Part shown: positions 1 to 5,147 of the stretch, piece by piece
Position numbering within the stretch: the stretch's first letter is position 1
How the letters are laid out: each line of letters starts with the position of its first letter
Assembly (NCBI GenBank): GCA_021205585.1
Contig: JAJPXI010000007.1
Location: 1 to 5,147, forward strand
Origin: Oscillospiraceae bacterium
GTDB taxonomy: Bacteria; Bacillota; Clostridia; Oscillospirales; Oscillospiraceae
Reading direction: 5' to 3'
Length of the DNA stretch: 5,147 nt
Made by a program: the position numbers and the translations under genes
Notes under the pieces: generated by a model
The model's database searches: none
Told to the model about the DNA's origin: nothing
The model's input: the letters and a program-made list of their open reading frames with translations, nothing else

Positions 1-9
1 GGCATCTGA

Positions 10-55
10 CAAAATCTTTTGCCATCTGCTCTTGTCATAGTTATTAGAGGTTCCC
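10..55 (-). repeat. Left copy of a dispersed inverted repeat, probably truncated by the window edge
   Basis: Read on the minus strand, this stretch aligns without gaps to plus-strand 5012-5057. By hand I count 35 of 46 identical positions, and several differences are transitions. The best conserved block is CAAGAGC, then GATGGCA, then AAGATTTTG; GGGAA lies at the inner end. In both copies the GGGAA end points toward the operon and the rest runs out of the window. It could be one end of a MITE or insertion sequence, or a dispersed intergenic repeat. I cannot name the family. Confidence 0.6.
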
Positions 56-78
56 ATAATCAAAACGCTCAGAAAGAG

Positions 79-112
79 AAAAGCCTGTAATCGTTGAGAT
101 TACAGGCTTTTT
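79..112 (-). terminator. Intrinsic terminator of tRNA-Val, possibly bidirectional
   Basis: A perfect 12-bp stem pairs 81-92 (AAGCCTGTAATC) with 98-109 around a 5-base loop. In the minus direction it is followed by four T, then a T/C-rich stretch. In the plus direction it is followed by five T (108-112). It starts just past the 3' end of the minus-strand tRNA gene, so ending the tRNA transcript is its obvious job. The second T run would also stop any transcript entering from the left. Confidence 0.85.
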
Positions 113-114
113 CG

Positions 115-191
115 TGGTGGACGATACAGGATTTGAACCTGTGACCCCCCGCACGTCAAGCGGATGCTCATACCAGCTGAGCTAATCGTCC
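115..191 (-). tRNA. tRNA-Val, anticodon GAC
   Basis: The minus strand folds into a full cloverleaf of 77 bases including an encoded CCA end (115-117). The acceptor stem pairs GGACGAT with ATCGTCC, with discriminator A. The D arm is GCTC/GAGC. The anticodon stem is TCCGC/GCGGG with loop TTGACGT. The T arm is ACAGG/CCTGT with the standard TTCAAAT loop. The anticodon GAC lies at 155-157 and reads the GTC codon, which is common in the operon genes to the right. It stands alone here, with its own promoter and terminator, and is transcribed away from the operon. Confidence 0.96.
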
Positions 192-206
192 AAACCAGTA
201 AGACAT

Positions 207-236
207 ATTATACTCTACGTCTCACCGGGTTGTCAA
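207..236 (-). promoter_or_regulatory. Sigma-A promoter of tRNA-Val
   Basis: On the minus strand a perfect -35 box TTGACA (231-236) and a perfect -10 box TATAAT (207-212) are separated by 18 bases. The tRNA 5' end lies 15 bases beyond the -10 box. This strength is normal for a stable-RNA gene. The -35 box sits inside a 13-base odd palindrome, GGGTTGACAACCC (227-239), which could be chance or a protein site. Confidence 0.9.
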
Positions 237-374
237 CCCATTTCTCCTCAAGAATAAAAAATAATTTCCCTCCCTCAATTTCCAAAGTAAACGCAACACC
301 CGGCATTTGATATGTTGCGCGGCCCTTTTGATTTTTTGTGCGGGCCTGTCTGTACCGGCCTGCATTTTTTGTTT

Positions 375-391
375 AATTTTCAATGAAAATT
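375..391. promoter_or_regulatory. 17-base perfect AT-rich palindrome upstream of the operon promoter
   Basis: AATTTTCA, a central A, then TGAAAATT. Its centre (383) lies about 58 bases before the inferred transcription start. That fits a dimeric activator site, an upstream repressor site, or simply an AT-rich UP-like segment. It is not followed by a transcript end, so it is not a terminator. The binding protein is unknown. Confidence 0.4.
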
Positions 392-405
392 TTAGGGCTT
401 TGAGG

Positions 406-434
406 TTGACTTTCCAACGTGGGGAGGGTATAAT
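406..434 (+). promoter_or_regulatory. Sigma-A promoter of the surface operon, with an overlapping palindrome
   Basis: The -35 box TTGACT (406-411, one mismatch to consensus) and a perfect -10 box TATAAT (429-434) are 17 bases apart, the ideal spacing. Transcription should begin near 441. The -10 box is embedded in a perfect 13-base odd palindrome, GGGTATAATACCC (426-438). A protein bound there would block RNA polymerase directly, so it is a candidate operator. No other promoter this good was seen before the later genes, which suggests a single operon transcript. Confidence 0.88.
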
Positions 435-559
435 ACCCCATATATCTGTTTGCCCTGCGCATACTGCATTGGCGGCGGCGCGGGGGTTTTCCTCCTGGTT
501 TCACCTTGAAAATCCTGAAAAATCGGGGGGCAGCCTATGATTCGGAATGGAGCTTATGA

Positions 560-1351
560 ATGGAAAACAAGACAGACGAGATTACAATTGATTTGGGCCA
601 ACTGGCAAAGGCGCTGTGGAAGCGGATCATCGTCATCGCCCTGACGACTATTCTGGGCGGGGCGCTGGCCCTGACCATTACCGCCTATTTTATTACGCCC
701 CTGTACGAGGCCTCGGCCCGGCTGTACGTGAACAACAGCACCATCTCCGTCAGCAGCGTCAGCATCAGCGCCTCCGACCTGACGGCCTCCCAGAGCCTGG
801 TGGACACCTACATCGTCATTATGGAGTCCCGCATCACCGTCAACGAGGTGCTGGCGCAGTCCGGCGCGGACTACACCTATGAGGAATTCCTTAAGATGAT
901 TTCCGCCGACGCCGTCAACGACACGGAGATTTTTGAAGTCACCGTCACCAGTGACGACCCGGAGGAGGCCGAGCTGCTGGCCAACACCATCGCGGACGTA
1001 CTGCCCAACCAGATTGCCAGCATCGTAGAGGGCAGCTCGGTGCGCATTGTGGACACCGCCGTAATCCCCGCCGAACCCGTCTCCCCCAACGTGACTAGGA
1101 ACACGGTCATTGGTGCGCTGGTCGGGCTCGTGGTATCCTGCGCAATCATTATCATCATCGAGCTGCTCAATGACGAGATCCGCACCGAGGAGGACATCAA
1201 CCGGGTGACGGCCCTGCCGGTGCTGGCGGTCATCCCCGAATTGACGGCCTCCAGCAAATCCTACGGGGGCTATTACGGCGGCTACGGCTACGGGCAGAAG
1301 CCCCAGAAGAAAAGCCAGAGCGGCGGGAAAAGGGGGCAGCGGGAAGCATGA
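560..1351 (+). CDS. cpsC: CpsC/YveK-type polysaccharide co-polymerase and tyrosine-kinase modulator (Wzz family)
   Basis: This 263-residue membrane protein should control polysaccharide chain length and act as the transmembrane activator of the adjacent tyrosine kinase. The Wzz layout is visible: a short cytoplasmic N-terminus (ITIDLGQLAKALWKR), TM1 at about 22-45, an extracellular region at about 46-180 with the YEASARLYV segment, the proline-rich VIPAEPVSPN (169-178) before TM2 (about 182-201), and a cytoplasmic tail with LPVLAVIP (219-226). The tail ends in an unusual Gly/Tyr run (235-245, YGGYYGGYGYG) followed by a basic stretch. The start is set by GGAG (549-552), 7 bases before the ATG. 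The stop overlaps the kinase start by 4 bases (ATGA), so translation is coupled. In Firmicutes the modulator and kinase are separate proteins, as here. The symbol is by family; the polysaccharide is unknown. Confidence 0.9.
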   Translation: MENKTDEITIDLGQLAKALWKRIIVIALTTILGGALALTITAYFITPLYEASARLYVNNSTISVSSVSISASDLTASQSLVDTYIVIMESRITVNEVLAQSGADYTYEEFLKMISADAVNDTEIFEVTVTSDDPEEAELLANTIADVLPNQIASIVEGSSVRIVDTAVIPAEPVSPNVTRNTVIGALVGLVVSCAIIIIIELLNDEIRTEEDINRVTALPVLAVIPELTASSKSYGGYYGGYGYGQKPQKKSQSGGKRGQREA

Positions 1352-2127
1352 TGGGAAAGAAGAAGGACGCCGCTGTCGCTACAGTCGCTGAAAGCCAGGC
1401 CCTGCTCGGCTCCCAGCTGAGCTTCGCGGGCACCGAGGCCTATAAACTGCTGCGGACCAATGTGGCCCTGACCTTGCCTCAGAAGGACGGGTGCCACATC
1501 ATCGGCATCACCAGCACCTTCACCGCCGAGGGCAAATCCACCACCTCCGTCAACCTGGCCTACGCCCTGGCGGAGGACGGCAGGTCGGTTTTGCTGGTGG
1601 AGGCGGATATGCGCAAGCCCACCGTGGCCCAGCGGCTGGACGTGAAGCCCTCGCCGGGCCTGTCCAATTTGCTGGTGGGGCAGTGCGGGTGCAACGAGGC
1701 GGCCCAGGCACCCCAGCTGCACAAGAACCTTCGGGTGATTACCGCCGGGGACATTCCCCCCAACCCCCCGGAACTGCTGAATTCCTCCGCTATGAAGCGG
1801 GCACTGGAGGTCTTTTCCAAGGCCTTTGACTATATCCTCCTGGATTTGCCCCCCATCAGCGCCGTGGCCGACGCGCTGGTGACCACCAAGCTGGTGGACA
1901 GCGTGCTGGTGGTTCTGCGCCGGGATTACTGCCGCAGGCAGGCCCTGCAAAAGACCCTGCGCCAGCTGGAACTGGTCAACGCCAAGGTGCTGGGCCTGGT
2001 GATGACCCACGGGGAGGTTCACAAGAAGGAGTATAAGCGGTACGGGCAAAACAAATACGGCTATGGCTATGGCTATGGCTATGGTTACGGCTCTCCCCCT
2101 TCAAAGGACGCGCAGGAAAAATCGTGA
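1348..2127 (+). CDS. cpsD: CpsD/CapB-type bacterial tyrosine autokinase (BY-kinase)
   Basis: This 259-residue cytoplasmic P-loop ATPase autophosphorylates on its C-terminal tyrosines to control surface polysaccharide production with CpsC. Motifs in order: EAYKLLR (30-36, the oligomerisation helix); Walker A STFTAEGKST (56-65, with TAEGKS in place of the usual PGEGKS, K63 kept); Walker A' VLLVEADMRKP (81-91, D87 kept, the first acidic residue Glu rather than Asp); the family segment GDIPPNPPELL (134-144); and Walker B ILLDLPP (163-169, D166). The tail carries Y229, Y232 and six alternating Tyr-Gly units (237-248). Length is slightly above the usual 230 or so. The ATG lies in the 4-base overlap with cpsC; AGGGGG at 1331-1336 is the likely ribosome site, and a second ATG at 1351 is an alternative. 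No matching phosphatase gene is present. Confidence 0.95.
   Translation: MMGKKKDAAVATVAESQALLGSQLSFAGTEAYKLLRTNVALTLPQKDGCHIIGITSTFTAEGKSTTSVNLAYALAEDGRSVLLVEADMRKPTVAQRLDVKPSPGLSNLLVGQCGCNEAAQAPQLHKNLRVITAGDIPPNPPELLNSSAMKRALEVFSKAFDYILLDLPPISAVADALVTTKLVDSVLVVLRRDYCRRQALQKTLRQLELVNAKVLGLVMTHGEVHKKEYKRYGQNKYGYGYGYGYGYGSPPSKDAQEKS
2056..2091 (+). repeat. Hexanucleotide repeat coding the Tyr-Gly tail of the kinase
   Basis: There are six tandem units of TAY-GGY, the central four (2059-2082) being exact GGCTAT copies. They encode alternating Tyr and Gly at residues 237-248. Exact hexamer repeats can gain or lose units by slippage without shifting frame, which would change the number of phosphorylatable tyrosines. 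Confidence 0.85.
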
Positions 2128-2183
2128 CCCCGGTTTTGGGATTCTCAAAAATCAGGTTTTGAAAGTGAAAGGGCGGATGGAAG

Positions 2184-2954
2184 TTGAATAAAAAATATCT
2201 GATCGCCGCCATCGTGTGCCTGGTTTTGGCCGCCGCCGTCGCTGCCGCCGCACTTCTGGGCAGCGGGCTGTTTGGAAGCAGCGAGGCGGAGGAGCCGCCC
2301 CTGGTCTCCGTTTCCCCCTCCGATGATGATGAAGAGGAGGAAGAACAGAAGGAAGAAGAGGAAGAAACCTACGTCAGCCCCATCGACTTCCAGGCCCTGT
2401 GGGAGCGCAACACCGACATCTTCGGCTGGCTGGACATCCCCGGCACCGGCATCAGCTACGCCCTGCTCCAGAGCGCCGAGGACGACGCCCTCTATCTCGA
2501 CCACGACGAGGATGGCAACTACTCCGCCAACGGCTCTCTGTTCACCGAGGCCACCTATAACAGCACCGACATGACCGACCCGGTCACGGCCATCTACGGC
2601 CACCATATGAAGTCCGGCGCCATGTTCGGCAATCTGCAAAAAATCTACTCTGATGCGGACGATTTCGCCCAGTACAGCGAGGTAATTATCTACCTGCCCG
2701 AGCGGGAGATTGATTACACCGTCTGCGCGGCGGTTCCCTTCGACAACCGCCATCTGCTGTACAGCTACGATTTTGAAAGCGAGTACTACTTCAACCTGTT
2801 CTGGAGCGACATCACCTCCGTCCGGGCCATCAGCGCCCAGTTCAACGACAATGTGGAGGTCAGCTACGGCGACCATCTGATCGTCCTGTCCACCTGCCTG
2901 AGCGGGGACAACAGCAAGCGCTACCTGGTCATCGCCAGGGAAAACACGGATTAA
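2184..2954 (+). CDS. srtB: Class B sortase
   Basis: This 256-residue membrane-anchored cysteine transpeptidase should cleave a sorting signal and join the protein to peptidoglycan outside the cell. Visible: N-terminal TM/signal anchor (about 5-30); a very acidic linker (47-61, DDDEEEEEQKEEEEE); then the catalytic domain from about residue 66. Sortase B marks are LWERNTDIFGWLDIPGT (72-88), catalytic His140 in YGHHMKSGAMF, catalytic Cys238 in LSTC, and Arg246 in KRYLVIARE. All three catalytic residues are present and the length is normal. It starts with TTG, preceded by GGGCGGA (2171-2177), 6 bases away; no in-frame ATG precedes the signal anchor. The gap after cpsD is 56 bases without a terminator. 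The next gene encodes its probable substrate. The class is inferred from sequence, not from the target peptide. Confidence 0.93.
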   Translation: MNKKYLIAAIVCLVLAAAVAAAALLGSGLFGSSEAEEPPLVSVSPSDDDEEEEEQKEEEEETYVSPIDFQALWERNTDIFGWLDIPGTGISYALLQSAEDDALYLDHDEDGNYSANGSLFTEATYNSTDMTDPVTAIYGHHMKSGAMFGNLQKIYSDADDFAQYSEVIIYLPEREIDYTVCAAVPFDNRHLLYSYDFESEYYFNLFWSDITSVRAISAQFNDNVEVSYGDHLIVLSTCLSGDNSKRYLVIARENTD

Positions 2955-2983
2955 CCCCCGACCTCCCATCAATTTGGCATTTC

Positions 2984-2998
2984 TTCTCCGCAGGAGAA
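2984..2998 (+). promoter_or_regulatory. Small hairpin between the sortase and its substrate gene
   Basis: TTCTCC (2984-2989) pairs with GGAGAA (2993-2998) around a GCA loop. There is no following T run, so it is not an intrinsic terminator. It covers the AGGAG at 2992-2996, which could serve a start at 3001 (GTG) or 3007 (ATG). It may act as an RNA processing or stability site, or as a brake on those upstream starts. A six-base stem can also arise by chance. Confidence 0.35.
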
Positions 2999-3030
2999 TT
3001 GTGAATATGCAACGAAAGGATTTGATACCC

Positions 3031-3738
3031 ATGAAGCTGAAAAAAATTTCTTCCCTGGTGGCGGTTGTGCTGGCCCTGGCCATGCTGACCGTCGCCGCCT
3101 CCGCCGCCACCACCACCGCCAGCGTGGAGAGCAAGGCGGCCCCCACCGTCAGCGCCGCTAAGGACTCCAGCGGCAACTCCCTGACGCTGACCGTGACCGC
3201 CGTCTCCGCAGCCAGCGACTCCAGCACCGATTCGACGGTCGCGGCCAACCTGACCGCCGCCTACGAGGAGGTTAAGAACGCCTCCTCCCTGACCGACGTG
3301 GCCTCTGACTTCGCTACGGTTCTGGCCAAAGTGAATTCCAGCCTGAGCGTCTCTGACATGGTAGTGCGCGACCTGTTCGACATCTCCCTGCCGGAGGGCA
3401 CGACGGTCAGCGGCAGCATCACCATCAGCCTGAGCGTCGACATTGACGACGACGCTACCGTTCTGCTTCTGCACTGGCCTTCTGACGGCGACTGCGAGGT
3501 CATCGTCCCCGACAGCCTGAGCTCCGGCGTCCTGACCTTCACCGTTGACAGCCTGTCCCCCTTCGCCATCGTAGTGGACTCCGCCTCTACCAGCAGCAGC
3601 ACCACCAGCAGCACCACCAACAGCACCTCCCCCCAGACCGGTGAGAGCATCTCCGGCGTGGCCCTGATTGCGGCGGCGGGCTTCCTCGGACTGGCGGTTG
3701 TCTTTGGCACCCTGTCCTACAAGCGCAAGGTCGGATAA
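3031..3738 (+). CDS. Secreted Ser/Thr-rich surface protein with C-terminal SPQTG sorting signal
   Basis: This is a probable cell-wall-anchored protein of 235 residues. Seen in order: a Sec signal peptide (MKLKKISSL, hydrophobic core at about 8-22, likely cleavage after ASA at 25); a Ser/Thr/Ala-rich region with a likely helix (about 70-105); a beta-rich part (about 106-183) ending in LTFTVDSLSPFAIVVD, a motif I associate with the end of extracellular domains in Firmicutes wall proteins; a Ser/Thr stalk (184-200); then SPQTG (200-204), a hydrophobic helix (about 209-226) and the basic tail KRKVG. This is a complete sorting signal. SPQTG resembles the (S/N)PxTG motifs used by some clostridial class B sortases, and the upstream gene is such a sortase. 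The start at 3031 has AAAGGA 10 bases upstream; 3007 (ATG) with AGGAG is a real alternative that adds 8 residues. Function beyond surface display is unknown. Confidence 0.85.
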   Translation: MKLKKISSLVAVVLALAMLTVAASAATTTASVESKAAPTVSAAKDSSGNSLTLTVTAVSAASDSSTDSTVAANLTAAYEEVKNASSLTDVASDFATVLAKVNSSLSVSDMVVRDLFDISLPEGTTVSGSITISLSVDIDDDATVLLLHWPSDGDCEVIVPDSLSSGVLTFTVDSLSPFAIVVDSASTSSSTTSSTTNSTSPQTGESISGVALIAAAGFLGLAVVFGTLSYKRKVG

Positions 3739-3768
3739 ACCCATCACACAACGAATCTGCGGAAAGAA

Positions 3769-4752
3769 ATGTATAAAAAGATTTTAGCGGCGGCCCTCAT
3801 CTTGCTTTTGGCAGCCGCGGCCGGGGCGCTCCTGCTGTGGCACTGGCAAAGCGGCAGCCAGGCCCAGGCGGAGCCCTCGGACGGCGAGGAGGAGACCGAG
3901 GACGGCGACGTGTACTACAACGGCGCCTGGTACGTGGAAAACAGCAATCTGGAGACCATCCTGCTGATAGGGATCGATAAGTTCGAGGACGACCTGGATC
4001 AGTACGGCTATATCAACTCCCAACAGGCCGACTTCCTCCTGCTGCTGATTTTCGACCGGGAGAGCGGCGACTGTACCGCACTCCAGATTAACCGGGACAT
4101 TATGACCGAGATTACCGTCCTGGGCGTCACCGGCGACCAGGCGGGTACGGTCACGGCCCAGCTCGCCCTGGCCCACACCTACGGCAGCGGCGGCTCGGAC
4201 AGCTGCGTGAACACCGTCAAGGCGGTGTCCAACCTGCTGTATGGCGTGGACGTGGATCACTACGCCGCCGTCACCATGGACGCGGTTCCCATCATTAACG
4301 ACCTGGCCGGGGGCGTCACCCTGACCGTTATGGACGATTTGACGCTCTACGACGAGGCCCTGGTGGAGGGGGAGGAGATTACTCTGACCGGCGACCAGGC
4401 CCTGACCTATGTAAGGGCGCGGTTCTATATCGCCGACGGCACCAACCTGCACCGGATGGAGCGCTAGCAGCAGTATATGCTGGCCCTGTGGAAGCAGGTC
4501 AGTCAGTGCGCCGCTGAAGACGGGGGCTTTCTGACCAAGTTGTACCTGGAGATTTCCTCTTACCTGACCACCGACTGCTCCACATCCAAGCTGACTGAGT
4601 TGTTTGACGCGGTGGGCGGGCTGGAGCCGTCGGAGATCCTGACCATCGAGGGAGAGAATGTCCTGGGCGAGGTCTACATGGAATACTATGTGGACGAGGA
4701 TGCGCTGCAGGAGCTGGTTCTCTAGCTGTTTTATCAGCAGGTGGGGGAATAA
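3769..4752 (+). pseudogene. LCP (LytR-CpsA-Psr) family glycan ligase gene with two in-frame TAG codons
   Basis: LCP proteins transfer lipid-linked glycans such as capsule or teichoic acid to peptidoglycan at the outer membrane face. Seen: an N-terminal membrane anchor (about 4-24), an acidic linker (35-47), then the LCP domain with LLIGID (65-70), ADFLLLLIFD (87-96), INRDIM (107-112), AHTYG (135-139), VNTVKAVSNLL (147-157), YAAVTMDAVPIINDLAGG (165-182), LTGDQALTYVRAR (206-218) and DGTNLHRMER (223-232). Codon 233 (4465-4467) is TAG. The same frame continues with QQYMLALWKQ, which is family-like, to a second TAG at codon 319 (4723-4725), then LFYQQVGE and TAA at codon 328. The full length is normal for an LCP protein. 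A product stopping at 4467 loses the conserved RxxRQ glutamine and the C-terminal 95 positions. GGAAAG (3761-3766) sits close to the ATG. It may be a recent pseudogene, a readthrough gene or a recoded gene; the identity is more certain than the status. Confidence 0.85.
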
Positions 4753-4790
4753 CCGACGCTGAAGTCAAATCTGCATTTTTTCCCGTCAAA

Positions 4791-4837
4791 AGGGGCCGTA
4801 TCGAACCGGCTGGTTCGATACGGCCCCTCCTTTTTTT
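4791..4837 (+). terminator. Strong intrinsic terminator of the surface operon
   Basis: A perfect 17-bp stem pairs 4791-4807 (AGGGGCCGTATCGAACC) with 4812-4828 around a GGCT loop, followed two bases later by seven T (4831-4837). It lies 38 bases past the final TAA of the LCP gene. Its position suits an LCP frame that ends at 4752 better than one ending at 4467. Confidence 0.95.
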
Positions 4838-4913
4838 ATACTGAAATCTGATTCAAACAAGACATTAAAAATGGCTTGTTTGAATAGCCGTCGCAACGGC
4901 GTAGATTTCGTAT
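4838..4913. other. Three-way-junction-like fold enclosing two hairpins
   Basis: An outer stem pairs ATAC (4838-4841) with GTAT (4910-4913) and GAAATCT (4843-4849) with AGATTTC (4903-4909), leaving T4842 bulged. It encloses two hairpins. The first pairs ATTCAAACAAG (4851-4861) with CTTGTTTGAAT (4875-4885), with an extra CAT/ATG stem and a TAAAA loop. The second pairs GCCGT (4887-4891) with ACGGC (4896-4900) around CGCA. Eleven outer and eleven first-hairpin pairs in 76 bases are unlikely by chance. It could be a structured RNA or a palindromic mobile repeat. I do not recognise the family. Confidence 0.65.
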
Positions 4914-4920
4914 GAGACGC

Positions 4921-4970
4921 CTTTTGAAGTGTCAACCGCGCTTTTGCGCGGCTCTTGGACACTTCAAAAG
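4921..4970. other. Long two-tier stem-loop
   Basis: A perfect 13-bp stem pairs CTTTTGAAGTGTC (4921-4933) with GACACTTCAAAAG (4958-4970). Inside it, CCGCGC (4936-4941) and GCGCGG (4946-4951) form a second stem with a TTTT loop, joined by an asymmetric internal loop (AA against CTCTTG). There is no T run after it, so it is not a usual terminator. It abuts the next hairpin with no spacer. Confidence 0.7.
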
Positions 4971-5001
4971 TTCAGATTAAAATGTCCCATTTTAATCTGA
5001 A
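4971..5001. other. 14-bp perfect stem-loop
   Basis: TTCAGATTAAAATG (4971-4984) pairs perfectly with CATTTTAATCTGAA (4988-5001) around a TCC loop. It starts directly after the previous stem-loop and ends 10 bases before the right copy of the flanking repeat. It is AT-rich with no T tail. It is probably part of the same element as the two preceding folds. Confidence 0.7.
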
Positions 5002-5011
5002 GAGAGTATTA

Positions 5012-5057
5012 GGGAAGCGCTGATTAAGTCGGCAAGAGCGGATGGCAGAAGATTTTG
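5012..5057 (+). repeat. Right copy of the flanking inverted repeat
   Basis: This plus-strand stretch matches the minus strand of 10-55 (35 of 46 positions by hand). It begins GGGAAGCGCTGATTAA and contains GAGCGGATGGCAGAAGATTT. Similarity may extend a few bases further if a 2-base gap is allowed (TCAG in both). GGGAAGCGCTGATTAA has the look of a transposon or MITE end, but that is an impression and not a search result. Confidence 0.6.
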
Positions 5058-5147
5058 GTTCAGGAAAAGGCGCAAAAGCGCAGGAATACTGGATGCAACC
5101 GTCACCCGGCCAGCACAGCTGGCCGGCCTACGCTACCAATCGTAGTT
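5042..5147 (+). CDS. Possible start of an unidentified small ORF, cut by the window end
   Basis: An ATG at 5042 opens a frame that stays open for 35 codons to the window end. It begins MAEDFGSGKGAKAQEYW and contains PSPGQHSWPAYAT. The ribosome site is weak (GAGCGG directly before the ATG). The frame lies inside the repeat and crosses two hairpins (GCGC-AAAA-GCGC at 5070-5081; a 9-bp stem 5106-5114/5118-5126), which argues for non-coding repeat DNA. In the left copy the matching ATG is also kept (MAKDF). I recognise no family, so this is a weak call. Confidence 0.2.
   Translation, partial: MAEDFGSGKGAKAQEYWMQPSPGQHSWPAYATNRS
5106..5126. other. GC-rich 9-bp hairpin
   Basis: CCGGCCAGC (5106-5114) pairs with GCTGGCCGG (5118-5126) around an ACA loop. 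It lies 48 bases past the matched part of the right repeat, possibly inside the same element. No T run follows within the visible sequence. Confidence 0.6.

Larger units (their letters stand above)
237..559. other. Intergenic region between tRNA-Val and the surface operon
   Basis: This is non-coding space between two divergent promoters. The left part (240-400) is AT-rich with T runs and a direct repeat GGCCTG (343-348 and 357-362). It then holds the AT palindrome at 375-391 and the operon promoter at 406-434. From the likely start near 441, a leader of about 120 bases runs to the first gene. I found no convincing riboswitch, T-box or attenuator fold in the leader; there is only a weak imperfect pairing between CCCTGCGC and GCGCGGGG. 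A TTG-initiated open frame (307-540) crosses the promoter and is not believed. Confidence 0.6.

Overview
The window looks like chromosomal DNA of a GC-rich gut-type Clostridia member, perhaps Oscillospiraceae. This is inferred from the Gram-positive surface genes (class B sortase, sorting-signal protein, LCP protein, BY-kinase pair), the GC-rich coding sequence between AT-rich spacers, the strong Shine-Dalgarno sites and the consensus sigma-A promoters. No gene here fixes the species.

Layout. Positions 10-55 carry a diverged inverted copy of a sequence that recurs at 5012-5057, so the locus is bracketed by a repeat. On the minus strand lies tRNA-Val(GAC) (115-191), with a near-perfect promoter (207-236) and a hairpin terminator (79-112). 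A 368-base gap follows. It holds a 17-base AT palindrome (375-391) and a consensus promoter (406-434) reading right. That promoter probably drives one operon of five plus-strand genes: a CpsC/YveK-type chain-length and kinase-modulator protein (560-1351), a CpsD/CapB-type tyrosine autokinase (1348-2127), a class B sortase (2184-2954), a secreted Ser/Thr-rich protein ending in an SPQTG sorting signal (3031-3738), and an LCP-family glycan ligase gene (3769-4752) interrupted by two in-frame TAG codons. A 17-bp-stem terminator closes the operon (4791-4837).

How the genes may work together. The CpsC/CpsD pair normally controls export and length of a surface polysaccharide. LCP enzymes attach such glycans to peptidoglycan. 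The sortase probably attaches the SPQTG protein to the same wall. The cassette therefore looks like a cell-surface assembly unit that couples glycan and protein anchoring. It lacks the tyrosine phosphatase, glycosyltransferases, flippase and polymerase of a full capsule locus, so these must lie elsewhere.

The two most unusual points are these. First, the LCP gene keeps its frame and family-like sequence through two TAG codons, the first exactly where the family has a conserved glutamine, while none of the intact genes ends in TAG. Second, the 310 bases after the operon hold a dense run of near-perfect hairpins (a three-way-junction-like fold plus two long stem-loops) that leads directly into the right copy of the bracketing repeat.
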